NCBI RefSeq assembly: GCF_026210795.1
Contig: NC_089442.1
Coordinates: forward strand, 3,376,501-3,440,500
Origin: Rhizophagus irregularis
Lineage: Eukaryota; Glomeromycota; Glomeromycetes; Glomerales; Glomeraceae
DNA length: 64,000 nucleotides
Direction: 5' to 3'
The position numbers and the translations under genes were made by a program. The notes beneath the pieces are model-generated. The model was not told the DNA's origin. It made no database searches and saw only the letters and a program-made list of their open reading frames with translations. Positions 23,501-36,389 of this stretch are shown piece by piece (position 1 is the stretch's first letter; each line of letters opens with the position of its first letter).

Positions 23501-24218
23501 TATATATTTATATATTTATATCGTAATGACACGCCAGGCAGTGACAGAGTACACTCTGTTGATGAATAAACAAAATTTAATTTCTCTTAATTAAACAAAG
23601 TTAAAGACGAAATTTTATTGATTCACGTTTGGAAATGGTTGAAGAAGAATGCGGACGAGTGGAGAATTTTCGTATGACTTTTCGGATACATTTCTATCAA
23701 GAGCGTAGATTATTAAGATTTAGTTTATTAACGTTTTAATCTATTACGTGTTTTTTGTATAATTTTTCATATTACTGTATGTTTTTTATTATGTTGATGC
23801 AAATTGTATAAATTGTTTTTTTTTTATAGACCATCAATTTTAGTCATAGTATAGCAAAATTTTAGTAAATTTAGAAAAACATAAGGATAATATCGAAAAA
23901 AATAGGAAAATTTTTAGTTTAGTAATTAGATCAAATTTTTATAGACTTAACAATTATAGTATAAATTTATTAGGTTTTTAGATCGAGGTATTTTAAATTG
24001 TAATGACCATCGTGGTCTAAATTATTAATAAAATGCAAAAAATATTTTTAGAATTTGAGATGATCGGCATTAAAATCACGTTATGACATTTTCCTGCGGT
24101 ACAAGGATCGGTTGCAAGCTTTATGATCAACTTGTCACACGTTACAGAAAAATTATATTAATATATTTGGTAAATTGAATGGTTTTTCTCCAACTCCCAA
24201 TAAAACAAAAAAAAAAAA
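23501..24218. other. Gene-poor stretch before the kinase-RING-TPR gene
   Basis: It holds a possible relic piece near 23600-23670 and AT-rich DNA. The last bases before the ATG at 24219 are a run of A. No promoter element can be named. Confidence 0.4.
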
Positions 24219-27200
24219 ATGGCAGAAAACTTTGAGACAGAAGATTTAAATTATTATATTGATTGGTTAGATAATTCAATCACTGAAGAACATATCAAAT
24301 ATTATGAGTATTCAGACTTTACAAATATTCAACAAATAGGAAAAGGTTCATATGGAAATGTTATTCGTGTTAATTGGAAAAATTCAAACCGTCTTTTTGC
24401 TATAAAGTCTTTTAATAATGATAAACAAACTCTTAAAGAAGTTGTAAAAGAGGTATTAATATTTTATTATTTAATGAATATTTCAATTAAATAAAATATT
24501 AACTGAATTTTATATATACTATTTGTACTATATGTGTAATATATATATATTTCGTTATAGTTAAAATTGCATCGAAGTGTTGATGATCACGGAAACATTG
24601 TAAGATTATATGGAATTACGAAGATTGAAGGTGGGTATTTGAAGTATTATATGTCATAAATGTAATGATTTACTTATATAAAAATCTTTTTATTCAGACA
24701 CAATTCATCAAATGAATAAGTACTCTTTAATCTTAGAATATGCCAATAATGGTACATTAAGTACTTATTTAAATGAACATTTTAATAAGCTTGATTGGAA
24801 TGAAAAATGTCTTTTAGCACTGCAACTGGCAAGTGCTGTAGAATTCTTACACGAGAAAGATATTATTCACCGCGATTTGGTAATATTAAACGTTGTTATT
24901 TTTAATTGGTTTATTGTAATGTAATTAAATGCATTTTAATATAATTTTTTTCTTTTTTTTTATAATTAAAGCATCAAAACAATATACTCGTACATGAGAA
25001 AAATATCAAATTGGCAGATTTTGGATTATCAAAAAAAATTGCTGAAGCATCAAGTGATGCATCAAAAATTTTTGGTGTAATACCTTATATAGACCCGGAA
25101 AGTTTCAATAATCAAAGACAGAATTATAAATTAAATAAGAAATCTGATGTATATAGTGTTGGAGTTTTACTATGGCAAATTTCAAGTGGAGATGAACCAT
25201 TTAAGACTAAAGGTTTTGATTATGACGCATACTTAGTATTAAAAATATTAAATGGCGAAAGAGAAGAAATGATTGATGGAACTCCTGTTGAATATAATAA
25301 GTTATATACAGGTAATGAATAATGCTCATATATATGTTTTAAAATCATAAGTGTTTAATTTCCTTATTGAATTATTAGAATGTTGGAAATATGAATCAAA
25401 TGAACGTCCAAATATGCAAGAAGTTGTTACAGTTCTTGAAGCAATTATTTCATCTGAACAAAATGATGTAATTATTTATGATTTTAATGAAAAGAAAGAA
25501 TTAAAGGAATACCAATCGAACTCAAGCTCAAGCAAGGGAACTATAGATATCAATGATGATTTAATAAATGATATCACATCTTTAAATATTGTTAGTGGAA
25601 TAATAAAGCAATCTGAAAATGTTTCTTCAAGTGTATCAAGTCAGGCGATGAAACCATCATTAGATGATATAAGTGTTTATAATAATGATTTAATAAATGA
25701 TATCATATCTTTAAATGTTGTAAGTGGAATAATAATGGAATCCAAAAATTGTATGCCAAATGTGTCAAATCAGGTAACGGAACCATCAGTAGATGATACA
25801 TGTGTTTATAAAAATCAATTACTTCTCAAACTAGAAAATGAGGGATTTACTGCGCCGGATGACAAAGCAGAAGAACTTATAAAAAATCTGACTAATCCGA
25901 AATATTTGTACGCACTTAAATTACTTATTGAAAATTTGCGGAATAACTTTTCGTCTCAAATATTAATAAATTCATTGAAATCCTTATCTAATCCCGACTT
26001 ATTTGATTATTATTCAAAAGATTACATGGCAAGATTAGAATTACATTTACGAACCTGGGTAGCAGTTTTAGAACGAATACAATTTTCACAACCACCAATA
26101 ATTCTTAGTGAGGATCTTCAAGATAAAGTTTACAATTCTTTAATGAAATTTTCAGAGATTTATTACAAAACAACACAGGTAGTTGATAATAATCTTAAAT
26201 TAAATTTTCGCCAAGAAAAAGATGAAATATATAATTATAATATTAACTTTTTATTAATTTACTTGAGAGATACACTTAATAGTCTGCGTGAGAATGAAAC
26301 TTGGTTTCAAGAACTATTAAAAAAAATTAGAGAATTATTAAAGACTATTTTAAATATTATACCATCATCAAAAGCTGCTATACCAAATAATGATTGTACA
26401 ATCTTATCACTGCTTAATCAAGCACGTCAAAGTTTAAGTTTTAAATATCCAGTAGCATCATATTATATAAATTGGAGAATTATGTTAATAATTCAATACA
26501 ATCTATTCATCTGGTCTGAAGGCTCTGAAAAGATTATTAATAAGAAATTTGGAGAATTAATACTAATGGAATATATCTGGAGTTTCTTAGAAATAGAGTG
26601 GAATGATGTTGCAGAAAAATCTATTTTAGATTCTCAAACAAAATTTGATGAAGTGTCAAATAAAATCATTAAGGATTTGAAAAATTCTAAAGGACTTTTA
26701 AATGATATTACTGGAAATGAACCTATTGCATTACCACATACTCTGTGGTTTGGAATATTAGATCTTGCACAAAATCTTATCCAAAGATCATCTCGAATAG
26801 CTACATATGGTCTTTGTTATTATTTGGCAATTGAATCACTTAATAAAGCACCAAGCAGTTTTATTCAGTTTAAATCTATTGAACTATTATTACATTTATA
26901 CAATATTGATAATAGAATGTTTTCAATGATTGAAATTGATTTTGAACAATACACACAAAAATTAAATGAAAATAATTTAACAGATCCCATAGAAAAATTT
27001 CAAAATTTATTAACTTTTGTCAAAGAAAAATATCTTGAGGATTTAAAAATTCTAGGCAATAATACTGGAAAAGGAAAAGAGAGAAAAGAAAAAGGGATAA
27101 ATCAAAATTTAAAAATAGAACAAATACCAAATTCTAACATTTTAGATGTTATAGCAGATGAAATTACTTGTCCAATTAGTAGTGAACCAACAGATCAATT

Positions 27201-29566
27201 ATGTATTTTAAAATGTCAGCATATATTATCATTAAATAATTTAAAAAAGTTAAAACAAAAAATATGTCCTAAATGTCGGGAAAATTTTAAGGACAATGAT
27301 ATCAGAAATTTACCGCAAAATTCTATTTATAAAAATTTATATACAAGATTTTTTGAATCTGGACATATTTTACCTTTTATTGAATTAGAAAATTCGGGTC
27401 AAACAATAGATAATCAATATGATAATGATGATTCAGATAATTCAGAAGTTGATCCTTTATTAACTAAAAAAAAGAAATTCATGAATTCAATTATTAAATT
27501 AAATTCAAAAATATCATCATCAATACTTTCTAGAATTACAAAAAAACAACGTCCAACATACCAAAATATTATAAATGAAATAAATGAAAAGCATTATGAA
27601 AAAGCTGAATTATTATGTAAAGAATTTTTACATTTTTTTCCTAAAAGTTATTCTTTAAGATGTATTTTAGCTTATATTTATAGATGTCTCAACAATTATG
27701 AACAAGCACACTTTTACTTAGAAGAAGCTATTAATATAAATCCCAAAAAACCAGTTGCTTATTTTATTTGTGGAGAAATACATTTTAGACAAAATAAATA
27801 TGATGAAGCTATAGATTATCTAAAAAAATCATTAGAATATAAAGCAAAATTAACTAATTTATATACAATACTTGGAAACAGTTACCTATTGCGTATTAGT
27901 TATGTCAATGATTATACAGAAGCTGCAGAAAATTATAATATTTCATTAAAAAATGATCCAAACAATTGTTTATGCCTTAAAAATTGTGCATACAGTTATG
28001 AAAAAAAAGGATTATATTTAAATTCTTTAATGTTATTAGACAAATTGTTAAATATTAACAAGAAGGATTCTTTGATTTTATGTTATTATGGAGAAATTTT
28101 ATGTAATATGACACAATATAGTAAAGCTATATCATATTTTACAAAAGCAAATATTATAGATCCAGAAAACATTCATAATTTGAATAAGAGAGCTATTGTA
28201 TATTATATTCTTCAAGAATATGATAAAGTTTTATCAGATCTTGATATAATTATACAATTAGATCCAAAAAGTAGTTCAGCATATTATCTCAAGAGTCTAA
28301 CATATTATACAAAAAAAGATATTGACAATGCTACAATAGTTTTTAATAAGTATACAGAATTATCAAATTTACTGAATTCTGATAATATTTTAGAAAAAAT
28401 TCAATTATTTTATTTAGAATGCTTATTAAATGAAGATAGTTCTTATGATTTGATTAATATGTTAACAAAAATCAATCAGATTCCTCATATTTATGAAAGT
28501 AAATCACTACTTTTTATTAGATGTAAAATATATATTGAATTAAAAGAGTATTATGAAGCAAAAGTAGATTTGGATATGTTATTTGAATTAACTGCTGATG
28601 GCTATCATAAGTGTTTTTCATACATTCATTCATTACAAAAGTATTCAGATTTTTGGTCATATTTATGTAAAAATAACAAAAATGATTTTGTAACAATTAA
28701 TGAATTGAGTAAATACATGTATAAAGGTAAAAAAATATTTAAATTATTTATTATCTTCTAATTAAGTTAATAATAATTAATATATTATTAAAACTTACTA
28801 GAAAAAAAAGTATATTTTATTTCAAATCTTATAAATAGTAATGAATTTTATCAAGAGAGTGATAGCAGGTAAAGTCTATTCATAATACTGCTAGTACTTT
28901 AAATCAAATTATCTTAAATACAAATTAACCATAATTTTAAAATTTAAGTTTATCAGGACTGGTATTGTGTTCTAAAAATAATAAACTTTATTTAGATTTG
29001 CCTACACTAAAATGTGATGATTTTTATTATCTTATTTGCAAAATGAATGTTAAAAAAATAATATCTGAAGATTGCTATATAAAATTTATAGTTAAGCCTG
29101 TAAGTTAATTATTTTAAATCTCTTATTCTATTTTAAATTAATATTAACTCAATTATTATAGGATAATAGGCAAAAAGAGCATATGTTAAAGTATAAAGAT
29201 GTGTCAAAACTTGAGGGATTAGGTTGGATTGAATATGAGCTTTTTTGGGGACTTGTTAACTTTCAACTTTCAATTGAAGTATATTCTGTTGATATGGTAT
29301 ATTTTCTATTTACTTATTCAGATTAATCTCCTTTCAGAATAAAATATAATATTATTCTTTAATTCATATAGCAAATAGATTATGTTCGACTCGGACATAA
29401 TGCAAACACAATAACTTGCATTCCCAACATGAGTATGATGGGTTATTTGTTACCGGATTATCCCCAATTTTTATCAAATGTTCCAGAAACTTTCAAAGAC
29501 AAGTATTTTTTAAGAAAAGAAATGGAAAATTTACTTGATTTAAAAGATATCCTTAGCATCTTATAA
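24219..29566 (+). CDS. Kinase / RING-U-box-like / TPR fusion protein
   Basis: Nine exons join in phase to 1573 codons plus stop: 24219-24452, 24561-24630, 24698-24879, 24972-25311, 25379-28726, 28802-28868, 28949-29099, 29162-29296, 29372-29566, all with GT-AG introns. Residues about 25-300 are a protein kinase: [43 protein letters not shown] (APE variant), [12 protein letters not shown] 43-residue unit is then repeated twice, followed by a long helical region of unknown fold shared with two neighbours. Near residue 870 is a RING/U-box-like motif ([15 protein letters not shown]...CPKCRE) that lacks one expected ligand. About residues 1010-1270 are TPR repeats. The C-terminal domain ([12 protein letters not shown], then PETFKDKYF) is shared with the paralogue at 39562. 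Known: RING/U-box domains usually recruit E2 enzymes. Inference: a kinase coupled to ubiquitin transfer or protein scaffolding. Substrates unknown. Confidence 0.88.
25558..25815 (+). repeat. In-frame tandem duplication, 2 x 129 bp
   Basis: A 43-residue unit beginning DLINDI.SLN.VSGII and ending DD..VY(N/K)N occurs twice back to back after the kinase domain. Neither of the two kinase-less paralogues has it. Confidence 0.85.
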
Positions 29567-29930
29567 TTATTTACTTTTCTTATTATTATCATTTTGTTTT
29601 ATTCAACATACTTTGAAAATTTTTTAAAAACTAAACCATTTTATCTATAAAAGAAAATCATTCGTTTCAGGAATTTTTTATTGAAAGGTATTTGTACGTA
29701 TGGTGTAGGATATTTCATAAAATATTAGTAATTCAACTTTATAGCAAGAGATAAAATATTACGTAAAACATTTATTCATATTTTTTAACTGGATATACAA
29801 ATTTTATTAGTTATACAATATACATTTTGTTTCGTTGTTAAAAATAAAATATCGACGGTTAGATTTAATTATTTTATTTGATACAATAAATTATATTTAC
29901 AAATTATAAAATATATATTACCGTATTATC
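29567..29930. other. 3' flank, duplicated after the paralogue
   Basis: About 300 bp after the stop codon are similar to 43602-43910 after the second paralogue (shared TTTGTTTTATTCAA and ATCTATAAAAGAAAATC blocks). The duplication that made the genes therefore extended beyond the coding region. Confidence 0.75.
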
Positions 29931-30697
29931 TTTACTTATAAAAATAAAAAGCTTCAGGATTTTTATAATTATTAAAAAGAATCCTTTTATATTAATATTT
30001 GGTGAATTATCCCAACATTTTATCATTAAATCTAAATAAGATTTTGGAGTTCCTTTAATAATTTCAGGACGTAAACCATTAATAATTTCTTTTATTAATT
30101 TTCAAACGAACAAAAGACCGTTGATTTGGAGTTAATTCCCATATTATCATTGCAAAAGAATAAACGTTTGAAGATTTAGTATATATTTTTTCTTTTTCAT
30201 CATCGTTAACAATATTTGATAATATTTTGGTACTATATAAGGTATTATACCATAAAACTTTTTAATATGATAAGAAATCAGCAAATACATTAGATCTGAA
30301 ATTAATATATTATATTTTTGTGTAACATTATATTTTGAGTCTTCATTTTCTTCACCTTCAAAGGATTCCGAAAGATCTAATAAAACGTTTCCACCATGAA
30401 AATCACGATGTACGTATTTATGATCATGTATACCTTCAGTCCTTTCGTTATTTCTAATAATATGAAAATTTTCTGATACCAATCAATTCAACAAAATTAT
30501 CTTGAAGATATTGACGTAAATTTCCCGCTTTCATACTTCATAGCTAAAATGTAATCATTGGTTTCTAGATCCTAAGAAATTCCGTATAAGATGGAGGGAG
30601 AATAAAAAAGAAAAAATTATATAAAATTTATCTAATTATTATGATAAAAACGTTTTAATTTTTTCGTACCTGACGTACAAAATCCGCTCCATTAATA
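29931..30697 (-). pseudogene. Kinase C-lobe relic (antisense copy A, 3' part)
   Basis: On the minus strand the catalytic loop VHRDFHGGNVLLD, then KYNILISDL, FYGIIPYIVP and traces of the C-lobe are visible around 30000-30480. They are broken by stops and shifts. The matching N-lobe is at 31645-32640, separated by a 928-bp insertion. Related to copies B and C. Confidence 0.75.
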
Positions 30698-30706
30698 TTC
30701 TTCGAA

Positions 30707-31634
30707 CTTTTTTTTTTTATCGGTAAACGCATTTTTTATTTCCGTAAGTGTAGAAGAACAAATTACATGTTAAATACAAAAAAATACATTGAAATTTAGT
30801 CAAAGCTAAACGTATTCCTAAATCTCTCCAGACCGAAATCTCCGTATAATAAAACGAAGTAAAGACTAACAAGCCGAAGAAAAATAAAAAACAATAAATT
30901 ATACAAGAGAAAAAAAAATCTGAGACTACAGATTTGGGGAAAAGCACGATCGCTAAAAAACCCAAGGATATCTATAACCCAAACCACTACAACTAGCTAT
31001 GAACCAGACTAAATCGCATCTTACACACTATAAGAACGACACATCATCCCTCTCCGTGCAACACCAGATTCTCCTTTGATGCCCAGAACCCTCGCACCTC
31101 AAGGCATTGAAGACAACACGTACATCTGTTTAGTAATTCACCCGCCCAAAAAAAAATTTGTTATTATGGTCACGTTGTAATGTGCTGCAACCGTCGAAAT
31201 ATCCGGAAAGTCAAAATTTACGTGCTTAGATTTGTGCTGCGCCACAAGGAAAAAAAAAATCTTTAGGAAGCCTCGAAACCGAAGGACCTTTAGAGAAGAG
31301 CACTCCCAAGTCTTAAGCCTAAGTGGAGGTAATAGGATCTTGACCCGTCCGCAGAACGTTATCAACCATCGTGCAAAATACGGTTGTTCCCAAAAATTGT
31401 TAGGCCCAAACCGTTTTGTTGTAATATGCCCAGGTTGCGAACACGACTCAAGTCTTTTTTCGGACTTCGTACTTCTTGTCCTTGCTCGAAACTCGTCTCG
31501 AAATGTCCGTAAAAGAGAGAATATTCAGTTGGTGACGTTTGTCTGGTTCCAAAAAACATTTTAAATATAACAACTCTTCCGTTTTTTGTTTAAAAATTTG
31601 TGGACAAGATGATCGTCGGAAAGAGTTCACATCA
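30707..31634 (-). mobile_element. Retroposed insertion with T-run end, splitting kinase relic A
   Basis: Kinase relics B and C have no DNA at this position, so 928 bp were inserted. The insert is bounded by a near-perfect 10-bp direct repeat (attcttcgaa at 30697-30706, attcttctaa at 31635-31644) and begins with 11 T. That is a poly(A) tail on the minus strand. The inner 600 bp are more G+C-rich than anything nearby and open in several frames. I cannot identify the source transcript (retrocopy or SINE-like element). The short frames 31448-31630, 31362-31559 and 31138-31365 are not convincing proteins by themselves. Confidence 0.6.
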
Positions 31635-31644
31635 ATTCTTCTAA

Positions 31645-32640
31645 TTGTTTAAGAATTACATACTGAGATACTATTGAGATCCTATTGTACTTTTATTGCT
31701 AAACGAAAATAAAATGTTTCCTCCATGTATTCAAAAGATTAAATAAATTAATAATTAGGGCAGTGACATATAGTTTCATAAGGAGCCTCCCCCTAAGATT
31801 TTTTTTAACCAATAATATTTCAATTATATATATATATTACTAATTTTAACCAATAAAAAAGTTTAATTTTGTGTCACGTAAGATTTTACTTAACCTCCAC
31901 CCCTAAATATAGAAACTTATATAAAACAAAAATAAAATAAAAAAACCAATCACCTCATATTAAGGTCTAGCGACAACGCGATCACTCCATAATTTTAATT
32001 CTTCACGTTCAGTTTTAGAAGAAAGAGATTTTCTCTTATTTTTTAATTATTAACAATTTTAAATAAGCCATCGGATTTTTTTTTATTATCAGATAAAGAT
32101 AAAGATTGTAAACCAAATTCTCTAACATTGTTAGGAGCTTCTTCATAAATTAATTTCCAAATAAATCATCATGTTTTCTACTACTTCATTTATCCGGCCT
32201 TTAAAGAAAGTCCATTATTCCAAGAAGCGAGATAAACTTTAACTATAACCACCTTCTTCTAATAATATATTTTTAAATTCATCAAATGGAATTAATTTTA
32301 AATAATTTTTTTTTTAATAGAATTTGTTAATTGAATTTTTTTATAAATTCGATTAATAAATCTATTTCATTTGTCCAATAACAAAATTTTCTTTAAATAA
32401 TTTTGTTTCACATTCATTACACCATAATACTGAATTTTTTAAAAAATATATAATCTTTTGATGCTTGTTTAATTATTAAATACGGTTGTCGCTTTTCTTA
32501 TCGCATCTCTAAATAAATAAAAATAAATAAAATAAAAAGAATTTTAAAAATTATTAAAATAATGCTTTAAATAATAATATGATTACTATACCTTGATTTT
32601 TTTATCCCCATTACCTTTTTTTTACAAATATATATATGCG
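31645..32640 (-). pseudogene. Kinase N-terminal relic (antisense copy A, 5' part)
   Basis: The minus strand matches copy C (54820-55560). It has a Cys-pair linker (LWCNECETKLF-like), a (W)TSE..LLDEFI segment and a GGYS.VYL glycine loop, with frameshifts and stops. A start-like exon (ATG GGG ATA AAA) lies near 32600-32620. Confidence 0.6.
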
Positions 32641-34668
32641 AAAAAGAAAAATAAAGAAAAAAATTCAAATTTTGAGAATAAAAAATTTTTCATATTTAGA
32701 TTACCCTGTATAAGTATTTGATAACATAAAAGTGTGCGTCCGATCTATTTCGTATTTATCATATCATAATTAAGGAAATTTGATTGAAACTAATAAGTAC
32801 ATTTCCGGTTAGTTAAAATTTTAACTGGATTTTTTTTTATTCTGATGGATCAATATTAACAAAAAAAGTATAATTTTTCTTATTAATTTGCGGTCATTTC
32901 TGCCCTCTTAGTTACCACGACTCTATAATAATAAATCAAAATTTTTGGAATTTTTTTTTTAACCAAAAATATTGTTTATTCTTTTTTGGTTTGGGTCAAG
33001 ACTATAATCAGATTCGAACTATGTCCTACGGCTTTTCGATATTTAGAGAGATTTTTTTTATTCAATGATATTGTTTCTAAATTTTTTGATAAATCTATAT
33101 AAAATTTGACGTTTGGGCATAAATAATTTTGAATTGTGCAACTTGAAATCCTATACCATATAATTAAAACTCGGGACATGCATCCCCTGATCTATTTATA
33201 GTCGATCCGTGTGCCAATCAACTAATTTATTCTTTTCCCATTTAGGTTTGATCTTTTTTCCTGAAAAAATTTTTTTTTTTTAAATAATCCTATTGTTTCG
33301 ATCTTTAAGACCGATTTTTTTTTATATTATTTTTTTTCGATCTTTTTTTTAGACCGTATTATGATTTTTTTTTCTTTTTTTATTATCATTAAATAAAGAA
33401 ATAAAATATTATATTAAATATATTTACAAAATTATTGTTTTTTTAAAAAAAAATCACTATAACATTTAGGAAAATTGACCGACGTCGATAGAAAGATGAT
33501 TAAGATTTTTCAATTAAACTGAACGCTGGATAAATAGTTTGATTTTCAAGTTCATAAAAATCAAAAAAATTGATATTTTTAAAATATTTTATAATTAATT
33601 AATTAATTGAAAAAATTGTTAATTTAATAATAGATTATTATAACCAAATCCATATCCGAAATTCTCTAAATAATCACCAGATTTTTGAATAAAGATTTTA
33701 ATTCAAATGATTTAGTTAAATTAATATCAAAAGAATAATAATAAGTGAAATGAACAGATTCTAATACATTTAATTGTTCAAATATTTTTCCTAAGTTAGT
33801 TATAAGTTTAAGATTGATGTAATATAAAATAATAAGAAATAATTATAAAATTTATAAAAATATTTGTAATGTTTTCATAATATCAAAAATACTTCTAAAA
33901 AAATTGATCAATTTTTATTTATAATTATTTTTTCACAATTCCTTAATTAATCCGAATTTCATTCTAAACTCAAACGTAAATATAATTTATATCATTCTAA
34001 TATTATAAAACATATTATTTTATTATTTTTTGTTAACTAATTATTACCATATTAAATTCCTGATTATAAACAAAAAAACCACTGTAACTACTTAGTATTA
34101 CATTATAATACTAGCGAAGCAACGGTAACTGCTAGTATAAATTAAATTTTTTTGGATAGGTAAATCAATATCATAATTTCTACTTATTATATCTTTTTTT
34201 ATATTGGCTACAGTATCAGAGTCATGTGTATATACGGTTAAATTGATAATGGATACTTTTTTCGCCAATAGTAGCTTTTTTTAATTTTTTTTGGTTGTCT
34301 ATCTCCAACCTTTAAGTTGTAGTAATTTTTAATTATATAAATAAAATATTTAATTATATTCCATGATACTAATACGACAGCCATACTTCTTTAATAAATA
34401 TAATGTGAAGTACTATTATTAATGCTGTAACCCAAATGGCTACTTTTCAGAAGTTAAAATGCCTGAACAATGTAAAAATGATTATATAAAGAAAGACAAG
34501 CCTGTAGTAGAAAAAGGAAAAAACCATTGGTAATATATTTTATATAAATTGATCCTGTTTCAACGCAACAGGCTACAGCTAGTATATCATATAGTATGAA
34601 TAAATAAACAATGATTATCAACATCATTTAAAATCTAGTATTTTATGAACTAAATAAAATAGGATATA
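32641..34668. other. AT-rich stretch, poly-T tracts, one possible F-box-type relic
   Basis: Mostly homopolymer-rich, non-coding DNA. Minus-strand 33640-33815 reads LITNLGKIFEQLNVLESVHF and TKSFELKSLF. This resembles the leucine-rich C-terminal part of fungal F-box proteins, but it is short and ends in a stop. Confidence 0.35.
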
Positions 34669-34676
34669 AGGAAAAA

Positions 34677-35150
34677 ATGACCAAAATTTCATTAACTGAA
34701 ACCGGGGAACTTACGCACGACCCAATAGTATATCACACGTTTCACATCACACAATTCAGATTGATATTTATTATTAATTTTATATTAATTTGTATATTTA
34801 ATAATATAAATATTGAAATATTTTATTTAATAAATACTTTTTTAGGGAAGAAAAGGAAGTGCGGTTAACGAAATTGATAACGATGATAATGATAATCAAA
34901 CATCAAATTAATTGTTTTATAAATCTCAATGAAGATGATATTAAACAACTTGAAATTAAAGAAGGTATTTAAAATATTTGCATTATTTATTTTTTTCTTC
35001 ATAATAAATAAATATAAATCTATTTTTTATTAGATGAAGAAGTTGATTTTTATCAATGGAATTCATTTAACAAATACCATTTTACAAAATCAATGGATAA
35101 TTCATCAACAATTACATGCATTATTGGAAAAATTGAATGGTATAAAGTAA
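34677..35150 (+). pseudogene. Relic of a small duplicated gene, unknown function
   Basis: It begins MTKISLTE and continues as broken pieces (YHTFHITQFR, then GKKRKC). Further exon-like pieces lie at 34925-34966 and 35033-35147 (EEVDFYQWNSFNKYHFTKSM, IIGKIEWYK, then GTAAGT). A diverged copy is at 57007-57485. Both copies are interrupted. Family not recognised. Confidence 0.4.
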
Positions 35151-35419
35151 GTAACAATATATTTTAAGCATAATTTATTAAAATTATCATCATTTTTTTA
35201 TATTATAAAATCTACTGTATATTACAGAATATTGTACTTAATATTTGCACTAAAACAAGTATCCAAATTTAAAAGAACTTAAAGAAGGTATTTTAAAGGG
35301 ATCATTTCATAATGAATCAAGTATAACGTATTCTGGAAGCAAATACCTTTGCTGAAACCCATATAGTAGCCATGCTGCCGCCACTTAACGTAGTAGGCGT
35401 ACGGCTATTCTATGTTTAA

Positions 35420-35745
35420 TTCTAACGCAGTTGTATGTATTTAATATAGAAAATATATAGTAAATTATAGTCATAGTATAGAAATTGTATTGCTAATACA
35501 AGAAACTATATATAAATGTTAGCAAGAAACTGTATAAATGATTTAAAGTAATGATATATATAATTTGCATTAAACAATTTAAACATGTAGTAAATTCATA
35601 ATAAATTTATAGAACATTTGTATTAACTTTACAATAAATATGTAGTAAATTGCAGTAAATACATAATAATATATAGTAAATTCACAGTAAATACATCATA
35701 GTAAATATATATTAAATTCATAGTAAAATAATTGTATATATGAGT
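35420..35745. repeat. Degenerate repeat of AGTAAATTCATAGTAAATAC type
   Basis: About ten short, irregular copies of (A)TAGTAAATT or AGTAAATACAT occur in 300 bp. Low-complexity, no gene. Confidence 0.55.
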
Positions 35746-35749
35746 CCGA

Positions 35750-36043
35750 TCACATTCTAAAAATTGGCAAGCAAGTATGGCGCAGCAAAAAGATCTTAAT
35801 CACACCAAAGCAAGTTCTCATAAATGAGACTCCAGGAAATAAATTTGGAACTATAAAGATGGGACGCGTAATTAGGTGGCATATCCAGTCAAGCCGATTT
35901 GGTAAAAACTTTACTGCAGTATTTTTGATACCCAAATGCGGAACCTGTATTCTAGCCAGGAGATGAATTACCCTTTCATCAAACGTACTGATTGTAGGAA
36001 GTGTCTGGTATACTTTACTACAGTCTCTCCTAATAATACGCAA
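35750..36043 (-). CDS. Possible exon of unknown protein, 97 codons
   Basis: An open minus-strand frame is distinctly richer in G+C than its flanks (STFDERVIHLLARIQVPHLG, PIFIVPNLFPGVSF). No domain is recognised, and it may be one exon of a gene or a relic of an inserted sequence. Kept because of its composition; the coding status is uncertain. Confidence 0.25.
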   Translation of the reverse strand: MRIIRRDCSKVYQTLPTISTFDERVIHLLARIQVPHLGIKNTAVKFLPNRLDWICHLITRPIFIVPNLFPGVSFMRTCFGVIKIFLLRHTCLPIFRM

Positions 36044-36389
36044 TCTAACCTACCCAGAACCTGTAAAAAAAAAACCAAGAACATTTAGTAAACCGTTTCA
36101 CTTTATTAAAAAAAAAACAAATAAAAAAAAAAGATCAAGATTCATAATACTTATATGGCGAATCTTAGTTCTTTTCCATTCTTGAAAAACCTATATAATA
36201 AAAAATAAGAACGGTTACTAAACTGTTACACTTTATTAAAAAAAATGAAAAAGATTCATAATACCTACGATGAATCTTAATTCTTTCAGCTTGCTTAATA
36301 GTATCCTACAAAAAGAAGAAAACGTTAGAACATTTCTTAATTACAACAAATACACCCGCTGATCCACTTCCCATTTACCTACTAAAGTT

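Noticed and set aside
31138-31564. Overlapping frames on both strands in the G+C-rich insert
   Set aside because: Open frames on both strands are expected where stop codons are rare; no frame has a recognisable domain. Kept only as part of the insertion.
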